This document shows positions 54,453 to 64,000 of a DNA stretch of 64,000 bases, piece by piece; position 1 is the stretch's first letter; each line of letters opens with the position of its first letter. The DNA is taken from assembly GCA_029880265.1 (NCBI GenBank), contig JAOUOT010000001.1:269485-333484 (forward strand), in the 5' to 3' direction. Source of the DNA: Spirochaetia bacterium (GTDB lineage: Bacteria > Spirochaetota > Leptospiria > Turneriellales > JAOUOS01). The position numbers were made by a program, and so were the translations under genes. Under the pieces are notes generated by a model that saw only the letters and a program-made list of their open reading frames with translations, was not told the DNA's origin and ran no database searches.

Positions 54453-55634
54453 ATGATGAAACTGATAAACTCTATTAAAAACAATTTCTTAAACGAACAG
54501 ACAGACCCGCATAAACCGTTTTTTTTAACGGCTTTTATAGGCGGATTTTTTGGCATTATGCTTTGGCTTTTTGAAAAAGGCAACATGAGTCTTTTATGGC
54601 ACCCTGAAATCATGGTTACCAATTATCTTCTGCCGATAGCGGCGGGGTTTTTACTGGTATCAATACCTAAATTTTTAGGTTCGATACCAACAAAACCCAT
54701 TGACAGAATATTGTTTTTTTCGCTTTTTTGGGTCTTGTTGATTCTTGCGGTATTGCAGAAAAAAGAAATATATTACATTGTTAAATTATTTCTTCTTTTA
54801 TATTTTGGTCTTTATTTGATTATCCGTTACGTTAAAAAAAAAGGGATGGTTCCTTATTTCTTTCCTTTTGTGATATTTGCTTTTTTATTGGCGTTATCGG
54901 GTACGGTTGTTCAGAATCTTTATTATCAAAGTATTATCGTAGACGCCCAGCTTTTGTTTGTGATTAAAAAAATATATTTTCACGGTTTTTTCTGGGTATT
55001 ATTTTCTGGCGTCGCCAGCAAGTTTTTGCCCATGCTGATGGGGGTAGCTCCTAAGCCCGCTCCTAAAGATAAGAAATTTTATATAAATCCTTTTTCTCTC
55101 AATGTATGGTATATCGTATCTGCTCTTCTTGTATCTACCTATGTACTTGAATCTTTCGGTATGATAACAGAAGGGGTAATTCTTCGCGCTTTTGTTGTTT
55201 TTTTCATTGCCTATAAAGGGTGGCACTTGTTTGAAAAAACAAAACAAAAAAGTACTCTTGGTCTTTTAATTAAAATTATACTATGGCACGCGCTGGCCGG
55301 TCATTTGCTGATAGCGGCTTTTCCCAAACATGTGGTGCATCTGGCGCATATTATTTTTGTGGGGGCCTTCAGTACCGGCAGTTTAATTGTCATGACGCGG
55401 GTTTATCTTGGCCACGCGGGCATTTCTTTTGAAATGGAAAAGCAGTCAAAACTTTATTTAGCGGCAATTATAATTCTTATTATAGCCCTTCATACAAGGG
55501 TATCGTCTTTTGTTCTTAAGACTTACGAAAGACATCTTGAAATGGCTTCTTTAACATGGGGCGTCGCGATAATTTTATGGATAATTGCCATAACCCATTG
55601 GTTTAAATCGCACAAGAAAAAGGCAGGGGCTTAA
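54453..55634 (+). CDS. nnrS: NnrS-family membrane protein
   Basis: NnrS proteins are 12-helix, haem- and copper-containing membrane proteins linked to nitric-oxide stress. The 393-residue protein has HKPFFLTAFIGGFFGIMLWL, LLPIAAGFLLVSIPKFLG and, near the C-terminus, HIIFVGAFSTGSLIVMTRVYLGHAG, the family's most conserved segment. His residues at HEIMV-like and GHAG positions fit haem binding. The metH ATG follows the stop by 3 bases. Confidence 0.8.
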   Translation: MMKLINSIKNNFLNEQTDPHKPFFLTAFIGGFFGIMLWLFEKGNMSLLWHPEIMVTNYLLPIAAGFLLVSIPKFLGSIPTKPIDRILFFSLFWVLLILAVLQKKEIYYIVKLFLLLYFGLYLIIRYVKKKGMVPYFFPFVIFAFLLALSGTVVQNLYYQSIIVDAQLLFVIKKIYFHGFFWVLFSGVASKFLPMLMGVAPKPAPKDKKFYINPFSLNVWYIVSALLVSTYVLESFGMITEGVILRAFVVFFIAYKGWHLFEKTKQKSTLGLLIKIILWHALAGHLLIAAFPKHVVHLAHIIFVGAFSTGSLIVMTRVYLGHAGISFEMEKQSKLYLAAIIILIIALHTRVSSFVLKTYERHLEMASLTWGVAIILWIIAITHWFKSHKKKAGA

Positions 55635-55637
55635 AAA

Positions 55638-58600
55638 ATGAAAGAAAACAAATATATATCGCTTTGTCAAGAAAGAACGCTTCTTTTTGACGGGGCCATG
55701 GGCACTGAAATTCAAAAGCGAAACTTAAAACCAGAAGACTATGGCGGATCTCATCTCGAAGGCGCAAACGATCATCTTGTCATGACAAGACCCGATGTTA
55801 TTGAAGAAATTTACGCCGATTATCTCAAAGCCGGCGCCGATATCATTGAAACAAACAGTTTCGGTTCAAACCGTCCCAAGATGGAAGAATACAATATCGC
55901 AGAATTAACAGTAGAGCAGAATATTCAGGCCGCTAAAATCGCCAGAAAAGCGGCCGATTCATTTTCTACGCCCGACAGACCAAGATTTGTTTTTGGTTCC
56001 ATTGGCCCTACGGGAATGCTGCCTTCTTCAACCGACGAAAGTTTATCAAATATTACCTATGACGAGCTTAAAGAGATATTTCGCGAGCAGGCCCTTGCCT
56101 TAATTGAAGGCGGCGTAGACGGTCTTTTAATTGAAACTTCGCAGGATATCTTAGAAGTAAAAGCGGCCGCAGCCGGATGCCACAGGGCCATTGAAGAGGC
56201 CGTTGAAAAAAATATAATTAAACGTATAGACGATATCATTATTCAGGCGCAGGTTACCCTTGATACAACGGGAAGAATGCTTCTGGGTACCGACATTAAA
56301 GCGTCGCTTGCCATTTTAGAGCCTTTGCCTGTAGACGTTATCGGGCTGAATTGCTCGACAGGTCCCGTTGAGATGAGAGAAGCCGTTCGCTATTTATGCG
56401 AAAATTCTTCAAAGCCGATATCGGCCATACCAAACGCGGGCATGCCCGAAAACGTAGACGGCTGCGCCGTTTATTTAATGACGCCCGAAAATATGGCAGA
56501 AGAAGTATTATCGTTTATAAAAGAATTCGGTCTAAACATTACGGGAGGATGCTGCGGGACGACCCCGAATCATATCGCGAAACTTAGAGAGACGATAGAT
56601 ACGCATAAACTACATCCGCGAAAGCCTGCCGAAAATAAACTGCCAATGGCGGCTTCTGCCATGACGGCAAGCTCTTTAATTCAGGAACCCGCGCCTGCCA
56701 TGATTGGCGAAAGACTAAACGCGCAGGGTTCGAAGAAAATGAAAGACCTTTTATTGGCCGACGATTTTAATTCAATGCTTTCAATCGCAAGCGATCAGGC
56801 CGAAGGCGGGGCCCATCTTCTTGACGTTTGTCTGGCCGCCAACGAAAGAGACGACGAAGATAAAAGCATGCCAAGACTTGTAAAAATTTTAAGCAACAGC
56901 ATACCTTTGCCGTTGATGATTGACTCTACCGAACCCGCAGTTATTGAAGCCGCCCTGAAAAGTACCCCCGGCAGACCGGTTATAAACTCGATTAATCTTG
57001 AGGGCGACGGCAAAAAAATTCACCAGATAATGCCGCTTGCGAAAGAATTCGGCGCTGCGGTAGTCGCTTTGACCATTGACGAAAAAGGCATGGCCGATAC
57101 CGCCGAATGGAAGATTGAAGTCGCCGAAAGAATTTATGATATTGTCGTCAATGAATACGGTTTACAGCCGCATGATATATTGTTTGATTTGCTTACCTTT
57201 ACGCTGGCGACCGGCGAAGAAAAATATAAAACTTCAGCGGCCGTAACCATAGAAGCGATAAAAAAGTTAAAAGAAAAACTTCCCGGCGTATTGACGACGC
57301 TTGGCGTTTCAAACGTCTCTTTTGGTCTTGACAGGCAGGCGAGAAAAGTACTAAATTCGGTTTTTTTATATCATGCCGTAAAGGCGGGTCTTGATACCGC
57401 GATTATTAATCCCAAAGATATTATACCCTATGCCGAAATATCAAAAGAAGAACTTTTATTGGCTGAAAATCTGATTTTCAATAAAGAAGATGACGCCCTT
57501 CAAAAAGTGATTTCTCACTTTGAGGGCAAAAAACCCGAGAAGGCTCAAAAAAGCGAAACGAAAGAAGCCCTCAGGAAAATGAATCCGCAACAAAGAATTC
57601 ACTTTCAAATTGTAAACCGCATTGGCGACGAAATTGAAGAGATACTTGATCTTATATTAAAAGAAAGAAGCGCGGTTGATACCATAAACAATATACTTTT
57701 ACCCGCCATGAAAGAAGTAGGTGATAAATTCGGCTCTGGCGAGCTGATTTTGCCTTTTGTCTTGCAGTCGGCAGAAATCATGAAACGCGCCGTATCTTAT
57801 GTTGAACAGTTTCTTGAAAAAAACGACAAGGTAAAAAAAGGAACAATCGTTCTTGCCACTGTTTACGGAGATGTTCATGATATCGGCAAAAATCTGGTAA
57901 AAACAATCTTGTCAAACAACGGCTTTGAGGTGGTTGATTTAGGAAAGCAGGTTCCCATTAATACGATTTTAGAATCGGCCAAAAAAGAAAACGCTATGGC
58001 CATAGGCTTATCGGCTTTGCTGGTATCTACGTCAAAACAAATGGGAAACTGCGTTGAAGATTTATACCGCCAAAAATATGATTATCCGGTTATTATAGGC
58101 GGGGCGGCAATCAATCGAAAGTTTTCTTATAAAATAAGCTATCCTGAAGAAAGTCATTATTACAATCCCGGAGTTTTTTACGCAAAAGACGCTTTCGAAG
58201 GCTTGAAAATTGCAAATACTCTTGCCGACGACTCTTCAAGAGATTCGTTTCTTAAAGAAATTAAAGAGAATGCAGAGAATTTTGTTGCGGGTAAAAACGA
58301 AGCAGATTCCGATAATACAGAAAATCATAGCACAGAAAAAAGCCCTACAATTAAATCCGCTGAAATTCCAGCTCCTCCGTTTTTTGGCCGTAAAATCATA
58401 AGAGACGTTGATTTTGACGAGGTGTTCGCGCTGCTTGATAAAAACTATTTATTTAAGTTTAAATGGGGAGTTCGAACCAAGGGCGATGAATACAAAAAAC
58501 AAATAGACGAAATATTTATGCCCAAACTTGAAGCGCTTGTAAAAGAAGTTAAAGAAAATAAGTGGGTGTCTCTCAATCTTGTTTACGGATACTTTAAGGC

Positions 58601-59096
58601 CCGTTCAGAAAAAAACGGCATCAAGGTTTTTGACAAAAACAATAATGTTTTAGAAAGTTTTACCTTTCCGCGCCAGAAACACCAGGAGAGTCTTTGCCTT
58701 TCAGATTATATTGCTGAAGAAAAAGACGACGTTATCGCGTTTAGCGCGGTTACCGCCGGTAAAATAGCCGCCAAGACCGCTATTAAACTTCAGGAAAACA
58801 ACGAACTTGAAAAGGCCTATCTTTTTTCTGGCCTTGCCACCCAGATGGCCGAGGCTCTTGCCGAATATATTCACAAAAAAATAAGAGAAGAATTGAAAAT
58901 ACCTTCTGATCAAGGTCTACGTTATTCTTTCGGATATCCGGCCTGCCCCGATTTGGCCGATCAGGTAAAGCTCTATCGGCTTTTAGAGCCTGAAGATATC
59001 AATCTCGGGCTTACCGAAGCCTACCAGATGGATCCCGAGCAGAGTACCAGCGCGGTAATTTTTCACCATCCGCAGTGCAGTTATTATAAGGTTTGA
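55638..59096 (+). CDS. metH: Cobalamin-dependent methionine synthase
   Basis: MetH transfers methyl from methyltetrahydrofolate to homocysteine. Domains in order: homocysteine-binding (1-325; zinc ligands in GLNCSTGP and GGCCGTTP), pterin-binding (360-620; PAMIGERLNAQGSKK), cap (650-735), B12-binding (735-880; DVHDIGKN, lower-ligand His near 744), a polar linker (885-910) and the AdoMet-reactivation domain (from about 912, RYSFGYPACPDL). All four are intact and 1152 aa is near normal. No B12 riboswitch is seen upstream; only 3 bases separate it from nnrS. Confidence 0.97.
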   Translation: MKENKYISLCQERTLLFDGAMGTEIQKRNLKPEDYGGSHLEGANDHLVMTRPDVIEEIYADYLKAGADIIETNSFGSNRPKMEEYNIAELTVEQNIQAAKIARKAADSFSTPDRPRFVFGSIGPTGMLPSSTDESLSNITYDELKEIFREQALALIEGGVDGLLIETSQDILEVKAAAAGCHRAIEEAVEKNIIKRIDDIIIQAQVTLDTTGRMLLGTDIKASLAILEPLPVDVIGLNCSTGPVEMREAVRYLCENSSKPISAIPNAGMPENVDGCAVYLMTPENMAEEVLSFIKEFGLNITGGCCGTTPNHIAKLRETIDTHKLHPRKPAENKLPMAASAMTASSLIQEPAPAMIGERLNAQGSKKMKDLLLADDFNSMLSIASDQAEGGAHLLDVCLAANERDDEDKSMPRLVKILSNSIPLPLMIDSTEPAVIEAALKSTPGRPVINSINLEGDGKKIHQIMPLAKEFGAAVVALTIDEKGMADTAEWKIEVAERIYDIVVNEYGLQPHDILFDLLTFTLATGEEKYKTSAAVTIEAIKKLKEKLPGVLTTLGVSNVSFGLDRQARKVLNSVFLYHAVKAGLDTAIINPKDIIPYAEISKEELLLAENLIFNKEDDALQKVISHFEGKKPEKAQKSETKEALRKMNPQQRIHFQIVNRIGDEIEEILDLILKERSAVDTINNILLPAMKEVGDKFGSGELILPFVLQSAEIMKRAVSYVEQFLEKNDKVKKGTIVLATVYGDVHDIGKNLVKTILSNNGFEVVDLGKQVPINTILESAKKENAMAIGLSALLVSTSKQMGNCVEDLYRQKYDYPVIIGGAAINRKFSYKISYPEESHYYNPGVFYAKDAFEGLKIANTLADDSSRDSFLKEIKENAENFVAGKNEADSDNTENHSTEKSPTIKSAEIPAPPFFGRKIIRDVDFDEVFALLDKNYLFKFKWGVRTKGDEYKKQIDEIFMPKLEALVKEVKENKWVSLNLVYGYFKARSEKNGIKVFDKNNNVLESFTFPRQKHQESLCLSDYIAEEKDDVIAFSAVTAGKIAAKTAIKLQENNELEKAYLFSGLATQMAEALAEYIHKKIREELKIPSDQGLRYSFGYPACPDLADQVKLYRLLEPEDINLGLTEAYQMDPEQSTSAVIFHHPQCSYYKV

Positions 59097-59145
59097 TTCT
59101 ACTCTACTTAATTGACGAGCTGTCTTTCAAAAAAACTCATGACTT

Positions 59146-60681
59146 ATGTCTAACGAGAAACCAGTACGCACACGTTTTGCGCCGTCGCCAACCGGCTATC
59201 TTCACGTAGGCGGCGCCAGAACAGCTTTATTTAATTACTTATACGCCAGAGCCAAAAAGGGCAGTTTTATTTTAAGAATAGAAGATACCGATCAGGCGCG
59301 TTCCGACAAAAAAAGCCGCGATCAGATGATTGAATCTATGATTTGGCTTGGTCTTGACTGGGACGAGGGCCCTGAAAAAGGGGGCGCTTTTGGCCCATAC
59401 AGCCAGTCAGAAAGGCTTGATATTTATAAAGAATACGCTCAAAAGCTAATTGATGAAAAGAAAGCTTATCTTTGTTTTTGCTCTAACGAAGAACTAGAGG
59501 CCAAGAAAAAACAGCGCGAAGCGATGGGTCTGCCTCCGGTTTACGACGGGAAATGCCGCTCACTTGAAGAAGACGAAATAGAAAAGAAAAGGCAAGAAAC
59601 GCCCAACCATGTCATTCGTTTTAAGATGTCAAAAGAAGAAATTATCGTTCAAGATAAGGTACAGGGCGTTGTTAAATTTGATTCATCTTTAATAGGAGAT
59701 TTTATCATTGTAAAATCTGACGGTTTTCCCTCTTATAATTACGCCGTAGTCGTTGACGATAATCTAATGCAGATAAATCATGTTATTCGCGGTGTGGGCC
59801 ATTTGTCGAATACTCCAAGGCAAATCGCCATTTACAGGGCCTTTAATTGGGAAGAGCCAGTCTGGGCCCATGTAAGCGAAATAGTGGGAAGCGATCATAA
59901 AAAACTTTCAAAACGCCACGGGGCTACCGCTATAACTTCTTTTCGCGAGATGGGGTTTCCTCCAGAGTCGTTTTTAAATTATATGAGTCTTTTAGGATGG
60001 TCGCCGCCTGACGGCGTCGAATTTATGACAAAAGAAAAAATCATAAGTCAGTTTGATATTGAAAGATGCAATAAAAGCCCTTCTATGTTTGACGTATTTG
60101 ACTTATCGATTGCCGATGGCGTTGAGCTTTCAGATTTAAATCATTTTGAGCTTGAAAAATATTTATTCGCCAAATCAAAACTTAACTGGCTTTCTAATAA
60201 CCACATACGCTCGCTTTCAGAAGAGCGTTACTTAAAAGACATGATGCCGTTTGTCAAAGAATCTGGTCAGGTTCCCGAAGAAGAAATCGACGGAGAACGG
60301 CTGAAGAATATTCTTTTATCGTTAAGAGTTTATCTTGACTATCTTATGCAGATTGAAAAATATATCGGCGATTTTTTTAATAAATTTGATATAACAGAAG
60401 ACGCCCTTTCGTGGCTTAAAAAAGAACATGCCCTTAAATTAACCGAGAGCTTTTTAAATCTTGTTAAAGACAACTCAGATTGGAAAGAAGAAAACATTAT
60501 GCCAATCATAAAAGAAGCTGGCTCTATATGCGAAGTAAAAGGCAAAGATTTATTTATGACAATAAGGGCCGCTTCTACCGGCAAAACAACCGGCTTAGAG
60601 CTTCCTGTATATCTTGCCCTATTGGGAAAAGAAAGGGTATTAAAGCGTCTTGAAAATTCTATTGATGCAATAAGACCATAA
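59146..60681 (+). CDS. gltX: Glutamyl-tRNA synthetase
   Basis: GltX charges tRNA-Glu. The class I signatures are RFAPSPTGYLHVGGARTALFN (HIGH equivalent, near residue 9) and KKLSKRHGATAI (KMSKS equivalent, near 254). The GluRS motif LDWDEGP is present. Length 511 aa is normal. The ATG at 59146 follows metH by 49 bases; the end converges on recF with 10 bases between. Confidence 0.96.
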   Translation: MSNEKPVRTRFAPSPTGYLHVGGARTALFNYLYARAKKGSFILRIEDTDQARSDKKSRDQMIESMIWLGLDWDEGPEKGGAFGPYSQSERLDIYKEYAQKLIDEKKAYLCFCSNEELEAKKKQREAMGLPPVYDGKCRSLEEDEIEKKRQETPNHVIRFKMSKEEIIVQDKVQGVVKFDSSLIGDFIIVKSDGFPSYNYAVVVDDNLMQINHVIRGVGHLSNTPRQIAIYRAFNWEEPVWAHVSEIVGSDHKKLSKRHGATAITSFREMGFPPESFLNYMSLLGWSPPDGVEFMTKEKIISQFDIERCNKSPSMFDVFDLSIADGVELSDLNHFELEKYLFAKSKLNWLSNNHIRSLSEERYLKDMMPFVKESGQVPEEEIDGERLKNILLSLRVYLDYLMQIEKYIGDFFNKFDITEDALSWLKKEHALKLTESFLNLVKDNSDWKEENIMPIIKEAGSICEVKGKDLFMTIRAASTGKTTGLELPVYLALLGKERVLKRLENSIDAIRP

Positions 60682-60691
60682 AAAGTCAAAC

Positions 60692-61843
60692 TTAGGTTAT
60701 TTGCTTTAGTTCAGAATTGTTTATTTCAAATACGCCCATGCTGTTTGTTTTCATGTTTTTCTGAAAATCTCCGAGCCCGCTCATATCGGTCGTGGTGATA
60801 ATTGCCTGACCAATTTCAGATAAGAAACGCAAAAAACTTAGCCGTCTGTTTTTATCAAGCTCATTTAGAACATCGTCTATCAAACAGACGGGCGTTTTAT
60901 GAGACGCTTCTTTCGCGTAAGAAAATTGAGCCATCTTAAGAGCTAAAGCCGCCGTTCTTTTTTGACCCTGCGACGCGGTTTGTTTTAATTCAAGGCCGGG
61001 CGAATCTGGTACATGAAAAATAAGTCTGTCAAGATGGTTTCCTTTAGTGGTCTTTCTGAGCCTTAAATCGTCAGGCAAGCTCTTCTCAAGAGTTTTCTTA
61101 TATTCTTCAACGCTGTTTAAATCTTTTACAGACGGATTATATTTGATTTGCCACTTGTCGCGTTCGTTAGAGATAAGAGCCACATATTTTTCAAAGTATG
61201 GCTGAAACTGTTTAATAAATTCTTCGCGTTTTTGTTGTATATATATTCCGGCGGGTATCATTTCAGAATCAATGGAATTTAGATAGTTTTTATCGATAGG
61301 GGTTGACCTATTATTTCTCAATAAAAAAGAACGCAGTTGAAGAGATTTTTTATATTTTTGCAGATTATTTATATATTTATTATCTACAGACGCCAAAGTA
61401 ATATCTATAAATCTTCTTCTTTCTGCGGGGGTTGTATCAATGATTTCAATGTCGTCGGGAGAAAAAACAACCGTTTGAAATTTGCCTACAAAATCAGAAA
61501 TCTTATTTAGTTTTTCTTTATTATAACGAAGACTTCGGGTCGTTTTATCGTGATTTGGCGGCTTTCCGTAGCCTAAATGAAGATTATGTATATCTTTATT
61601 TTCAAGGAAATCAATGTCAACGGCGTAAAAATCAGAGTTCCATTTAATCATATCTTTATCAACACATTTTCTAAATGATCGCAGGGTGCCCGCCATTGAT
61701 ATTGCCTCTAGAATAGAGGTTTTTCCCGCGCCGTTAGGGCCGGTTAAAAAAAGAATGTCGTAATCGGTTTTAATTTCAATATTTGAGTATATTCTGAAAT
61801 TAGTCAGATTAATTTTTTTTAACCGCAATAATAAATCTGTCAA
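60692..61843 (-). CDS. recF: DNA replication and repair protein RecF
   Basis: RecF is an SMC-like ATPase that loads RecA at gaps. Walker A is FLTGPNGAGKTSILEA (near residue 32), the KLxNFRxY N-terminal motif is INLTNFRIYSNIEI, the ABC signature is TASQGQKRTAALALK, and Walker B is CLIDDVLNELD. The start is TTG 61843 with CGGAGAA just upstream; no ATG suits. Length is 383 aa. It follows dnaN on the same strand, the usual order. Confidence 0.95.
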   Translation of the reverse strand: MTDLLLRLKKINLTNFRIYSNIEIKTDYDILFLTGPNGAGKTSILEAISMAGTLRSFRKCVDKDMIKWNSDFYAVDIDFLENKDIHNLHLGYGKPPNHDKTTRSLRYNKEKLNKISDFVGKFQTVVFSPDDIEIIDTTPAERRRFIDITLASVDNKYINNLQKYKKSLQLRSFLLRNNRSTPIDKNYLNSIDSEMIPAGIYIQQKREEFIKQFQPYFEKYVALISNERDKWQIKYNPSVKDLNSVEEYKKTLEKSLPDDLRLRKTTKGNHLDRLIFHVPDSPGLELKQTASQGQKRTAALALKMAQFSYAKEASHKTPVCLIDDVLNELDKNRRLSFLRFLSEIGQAIITTTDMSGLGDFQKNMKTNSMGVFEINNSELKQIT

Positions 61844-61923
61844 AAAATTCTCCGTTTGGGTTGATCTTTTCGTAGATACCTATATGATTTATTTTGCCGC
61901 GGGTTTATTTTTGGCGCAATTAC

Positions 61924-61932
61924 TTATGCACA
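61924..61932 (+). promoter_or_regulatory. Single DnaA box between dnaN and recF
   Basis: TTATGCACA matches the strict DnaA-box form TTATNCACA. It lies in the 109-base dnaN-recF gap. One box alone does not make an origin. Confidence 0.4.
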
Positions 61933-61952
61933 GAAATAAAATTATAAATCGC

Positions 61953-63113
61953 TTAAATTTTCATCGGCATTACAAGCGCGATAAACTCGGGATCGTCGGG
62001 ATCTTTAATTACAATGGGCTTAGACGCGTCATTTAGTTCTATTTGAATTTTTTCGCAGTCTAAACTCTTAATGATATCGACAATATAAAGCGCGTTAAAC
62101 CCGATATCAAGGTCTTCGCCGTTGTAGTCAATGGGTAATCTTATTTCAGCTTCTCCCAAATCGGGAGTATTTGCCATAATATCAAGCGAGCCTTTTTTTA
62201 CGCTCAGGCGAATTTGATGAGAAGGCTGTTCTGTCATCACCATAACCTGTTTTAAGGCGTCTGCGAAGGCGTTTTTTTCCATTGAGAAGGTAATCGTCGC
62301 TTCGCCGGGAATAACCCTTCTGTAATCAGGAAACTTGCCTTCTAAAAGCCTGCTTGAAAGCTCAGCCTCAGGCGTTCTGAAAAAGATATCTCTTTTTTCA
62401 ACGCCTAAAAAAATCTCTGAACTGCCCTCTATTATTCTCTGCAATTCTCGAATCGCTTTAGCGTGTATAACTATATCTTTTTCTTCTTCATTAGAGCCTA
62501 ACTGAACCGGGTTAGGAATACTTCGGCTGACAGCCGCCAGTCTTCTGCCGTCTGTGCCCACAACCGTTAATTTTGAGCCTTCAGAAGAGATAAACAGGCC
62601 GTTATAAATATATCTGTTATCTTCATGAGATATGGAGTATATGGTTTTTTCGATCATTTCAGATAAAACTTCGGTTGGCACAGACGATAATTTTTTTTCG
62701 TCTATGATGTTTATATCGGGAAAGTGCGATCTGTCGCTGCCCGTCATTCTAAATTTTGCGGCTTTTTGAGAACTTCCCTCTATTTGTATTTGATAGGCAA
62801 TTTCTTCTTCGTCTTCAATAGGCTCTTCTATTTCAGATTTTTGGGCGTTAAAAATAAAATCATCTGAACTTAACTGCTTGGCTATTTCAGATAATTTCTT
62901 CGCTCTTACAATGAGTTCACCCGAATCTGAGCCTTCTGCGTCAATATAAACTCTTACGGTGCTTTCCATATCTGAGGCCGTAATGCTAACCTTATCTTTT
63001 TCAATGGTTAATAACACATTAGAAAGCAAAGTCTGCATATCTCGAGCCGGTACGATTGCCTCAATGCGCGTCATTGCTTTTTCGATTAAATTTTTCGTTA
63101 CTTTAAATTTCAT
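61953..63113 (-). CDS. dnaN: DNA polymerase III sliding clamp (beta subunit)
   Basis: The 386-residue beta clamp has three similar domains: MKFKVTKNLIEKAMTRIEAIVPAR at the start, then TVVGTDGRRLAAVSRSIP (residues 176-193) and SRLLEGKFPDYRRVIP, and the C-terminus FIALVMPMKI that matches the family's VMPMR end. It tethers DNA polymerase III to DNA. It is first in the dnaN-recF operon. Confidence 0.97.
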   Translation of the reverse strand: MKFKVTKNLIEKAMTRIEAIVPARDMQTLLSNVLLTIEKDKVSITASDMESTVRVYIDAEGSDSGELIVRAKKLSEIAKQLSSDDFIFNAQKSEIEEPIEDEEEIAYQIQIEGSSQKAAKFRMTGSDRSHFPDINIIDEKKLSSVPTEVLSEMIEKTIYSISHEDNRYIYNGLFISSEGSKLTVVGTDGRRLAAVSRSIPNPVQLGSNEEEKDIVIHAKAIRELQRIIEGSSEIFLGVEKRDIFFRTPEAELSSRLLEGKFPDYRRVIPGEATITFSMEKNAFADALKQVMVMTEQPSHQIRLSVKKGSLDIMANTPDLGEAEIRLPIDYNGEDLDIGFNALYIVDIIKSLDCEKIQIELNDASKPIVIKDPDDPEFIALVMPMKI

Positions 63114-63144
63114 ATTCTATTAATTTAGGTCAAATTAGAATATC

Positions 63145-63174
63145 AGAATAAACAATAAAGTAAAAAAAAGTCAA
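63145..63174 (-). promoter_or_regulatory. Candidate promoter of dnaN
   Basis: On the minus strand, TTGACT (63174-63169) and TATTCT (63150-63145) are 18 bases apart, 32 bases before the dnaN ATG. The dnaN-apgM gap (63114-63320) holds no gene. Confidence 0.5.
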
Positions 63175-63320
63175 TCAATAAAATCATTCGGCCTTTTAAA
63201 ATAGGAATATTGCGTTTATTTGGAAAAATAATCAAAAAAGGCGGTTTAAGAAATGTTTATTATAAATTCAGATAAAAAAGTTGTCGGCCTGCCCAATAAA
63301 TAAAAAACGCATTATATCTA

Positions 63321-64000
63321 ATGAAATATATTACTATAATACCCGACGGTTTAACCGATTTAAGAACTAAAAAATTTGGCAATAAGACGCCCCTTGACGG
63401 CGCTAATATTCCGGCTATTGACAGCATGCTTCAAAAAGGTCTTACGGGAGTTGTGCAAACAATTCCCGCCGGAATGCCGCCGGGCAGTGATGTCGCCCAA
63501 TTATCTTTGCTTGGCGTAAACCCTAAGAAAGTAAAGCTTGGCAGAGGCGCCATAGAGGCCTTGGCAAATAATATTAAAGTTACCGATTCTCAAATTGTTT
63601 TTCGTATGAATTTTGTTCAAATTGAAAACGGCGTTATGAAAGATTATTCAGGCGGCGATATTCAAACAAAAGAGGCGAAAGAATTAATAAAAGCCTTAAA
63701 CGAAGGTTTTGACGGCTCAGCGGCATTTTATCCCGGGGTCGGTTATAGAAACCTTTTGGTTCTAGGTCAAAAAAATCTTAAAATTGAGACAACGCCTCCG
63801 CATGATATAAGCGATAAAAAAATTAAAGCATATATGCCAAAGGGAAAGAGCTCTCCTTTAATTAATGATATCATGAAAAAAGCGCATGAAATTATTGTAA
63901 ATTCGAGTTATTATAAAAAGAAGAAACTAAAAGCCAATAATATATGGCTTTGGGGGCAGGGGCATGTAAATAACGGAATGTCTTTTAAAGATATGACCGG
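63321..64000 (+). CDS. apgM: 2,3-bisphosphoglycerate-independent phosphoglycerate mutase, archaeal (ApgM) type, N-terminal part
   Basis: The first 226 codons are present and run off the right edge. Motifs: IPDGLTD with the metal-binding Asp, DGANIPAIDSM and AGMPPGSDVAQLSLLGVN (the ApgM hallmark that includes the active-site Ser), then GRGAIEALANN. The sequence ends at ...FKDMTG. ApgM interconverts 3- and 2-phosphoglycerate with metal ions; it is found in archaea and some bacteria. Confidence 0.9.
   Translation, partial: MKYITIIPDGLTDLRTKKFGNKTPLDGANIPAIDSMLQKGLTGVVQTIPAGMPPGSDVAQLSLLGVNPKKVKLGRGAIEALANNIKVTDSQIVFRMNFVQIENGVMKDYSGGDIQTKEAKELIKALNEGFDGSAAFYPGVGYRNLLVLGQKNLKIETTPPHDISDKKIKAYMPKGKSSPLINDIMKKAHEIIVNSSYYKKKKLKANNIWLWGQGHVNNGMSFKDMT

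Noticed and set aside
1-64000. tRNA, rRNA, insertion sequence or prophage genes
   Set aside because: I saw no cloverleaf sequence, rRNA segment, transposase or phage protein in any intergenic stretch or among the reading frames.

Overview
The window is AT-rich, gene-dense bacterial chromosome that I assign to the phylum Spirochaetota. Four things support this: two adjacent FlaA flagellar sheath proteins (8925-10545), a fliK-flgD-flgE hook block whose FlgE resembles treponemal FlgE, a giant (928-residue) GreA with a long helical N-terminal part as in Treponema and Borrelia, and a small PUR-domain nucleic-acid-binding protein of the kind known in Borrelia (BpuR). Genus cannot be fixed. A succinyl-CoA ligase, MetH, an O-antigen-ligase-type polysaccharide locus and a GMC oxidoreductase argue against a reduced host-restricted lineage.

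Layout. 1-2.5 kb: the start of an initiating sugar transferase (cut by the window edge), an AT-rich intergenic stretch with several DnaA-box-like 9-mers, and an unrecognised 649-residue protein. 2.5-6 kb (minus): flgE, flgD and fliK, ended by a terminator; a perfect parS site lies inside fliK and a degenerate one inside flgD. 6-10.5 kb (plus): rsmG-parA-parB, the PUR-domain gene and flaA1-flaA2, then a terminator. 10.7-19.2 kb (plus): one long run holding greA, a LolA-like protein, rsmE, a ThiS-like protein, a catalytically dead site-2-protease homologue, trpS, scpA, scpB and pheA. 19.2-21.7 kb (minus): a Gfo/Idh/MocA oxidoreductase and a degenerate M28-like membrane protein. 21.9-25.6 kb: a DnaJ-like protein, a transketolase C-terminal subunit and an AsmA-like protein whose start is separated from its body by an 11-A run.

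25.9-34.5 kb is an exopolysaccharide locus in two convergent operons: outer-membrane barrel, Wza-like export protein and a Wzc-like tyrosine kinase on plus; FecR-domain protein, O-antigen ligase/polymerase and TPR protein on minus. 34.9-38.2 kb (plus): an RsbW-like kinase, a STAS antagonist, a membrane protein, trpB and a lipoate-ligase-family gene. 38.2-39.5 kb (minus): an alpha/beta hydrolase and a coiled-coil protein. 39.7-44.5 kb (plus): a signalling cluster (MshEN-MORN protein, HDOD protein, ATPase-like/class III cyclase fusion), then plsY, a small exported protein and cutA. 44.6-46.6 kb (minus): sucC-sucD. 46.8-50.6 kb: a membrane protein and a 1068-residue sensor kinase/receiver/PP2C phosphatase hybrid. 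50.7-54.3 kb: a GMC oxidoreductase with an accessory-domain gene and a divergent alpha/beta hydrolase with a Cys nucleophile. 54.4-60.7 kb (plus): nnrS, metH, gltX. 60.7-63.1 kb (minus): dnaN-recF. The start of an archaeal-type phosphoglycerate mutase runs off the right edge.

Replication and segregation (parABS, ori-like DNA, scpAB, dnaN, recF), envelope and polysaccharide assembly, and second-messenger/partner-switching signalling are the three main themes. I see no insertion sequences, CRISPR arrays, prophage genes, tRNAs or rRNAs. The less ordinary observations are the FlgE lacking the hook cross-linking cysteine, the GGTTAT repeat encoding a Gly-Tyr tail on the tyrosine kinase, the MshEN-MORN fusion, the ATPase-like/cyclase fusion, the pseudo-protease and the poly(A) frameshift.
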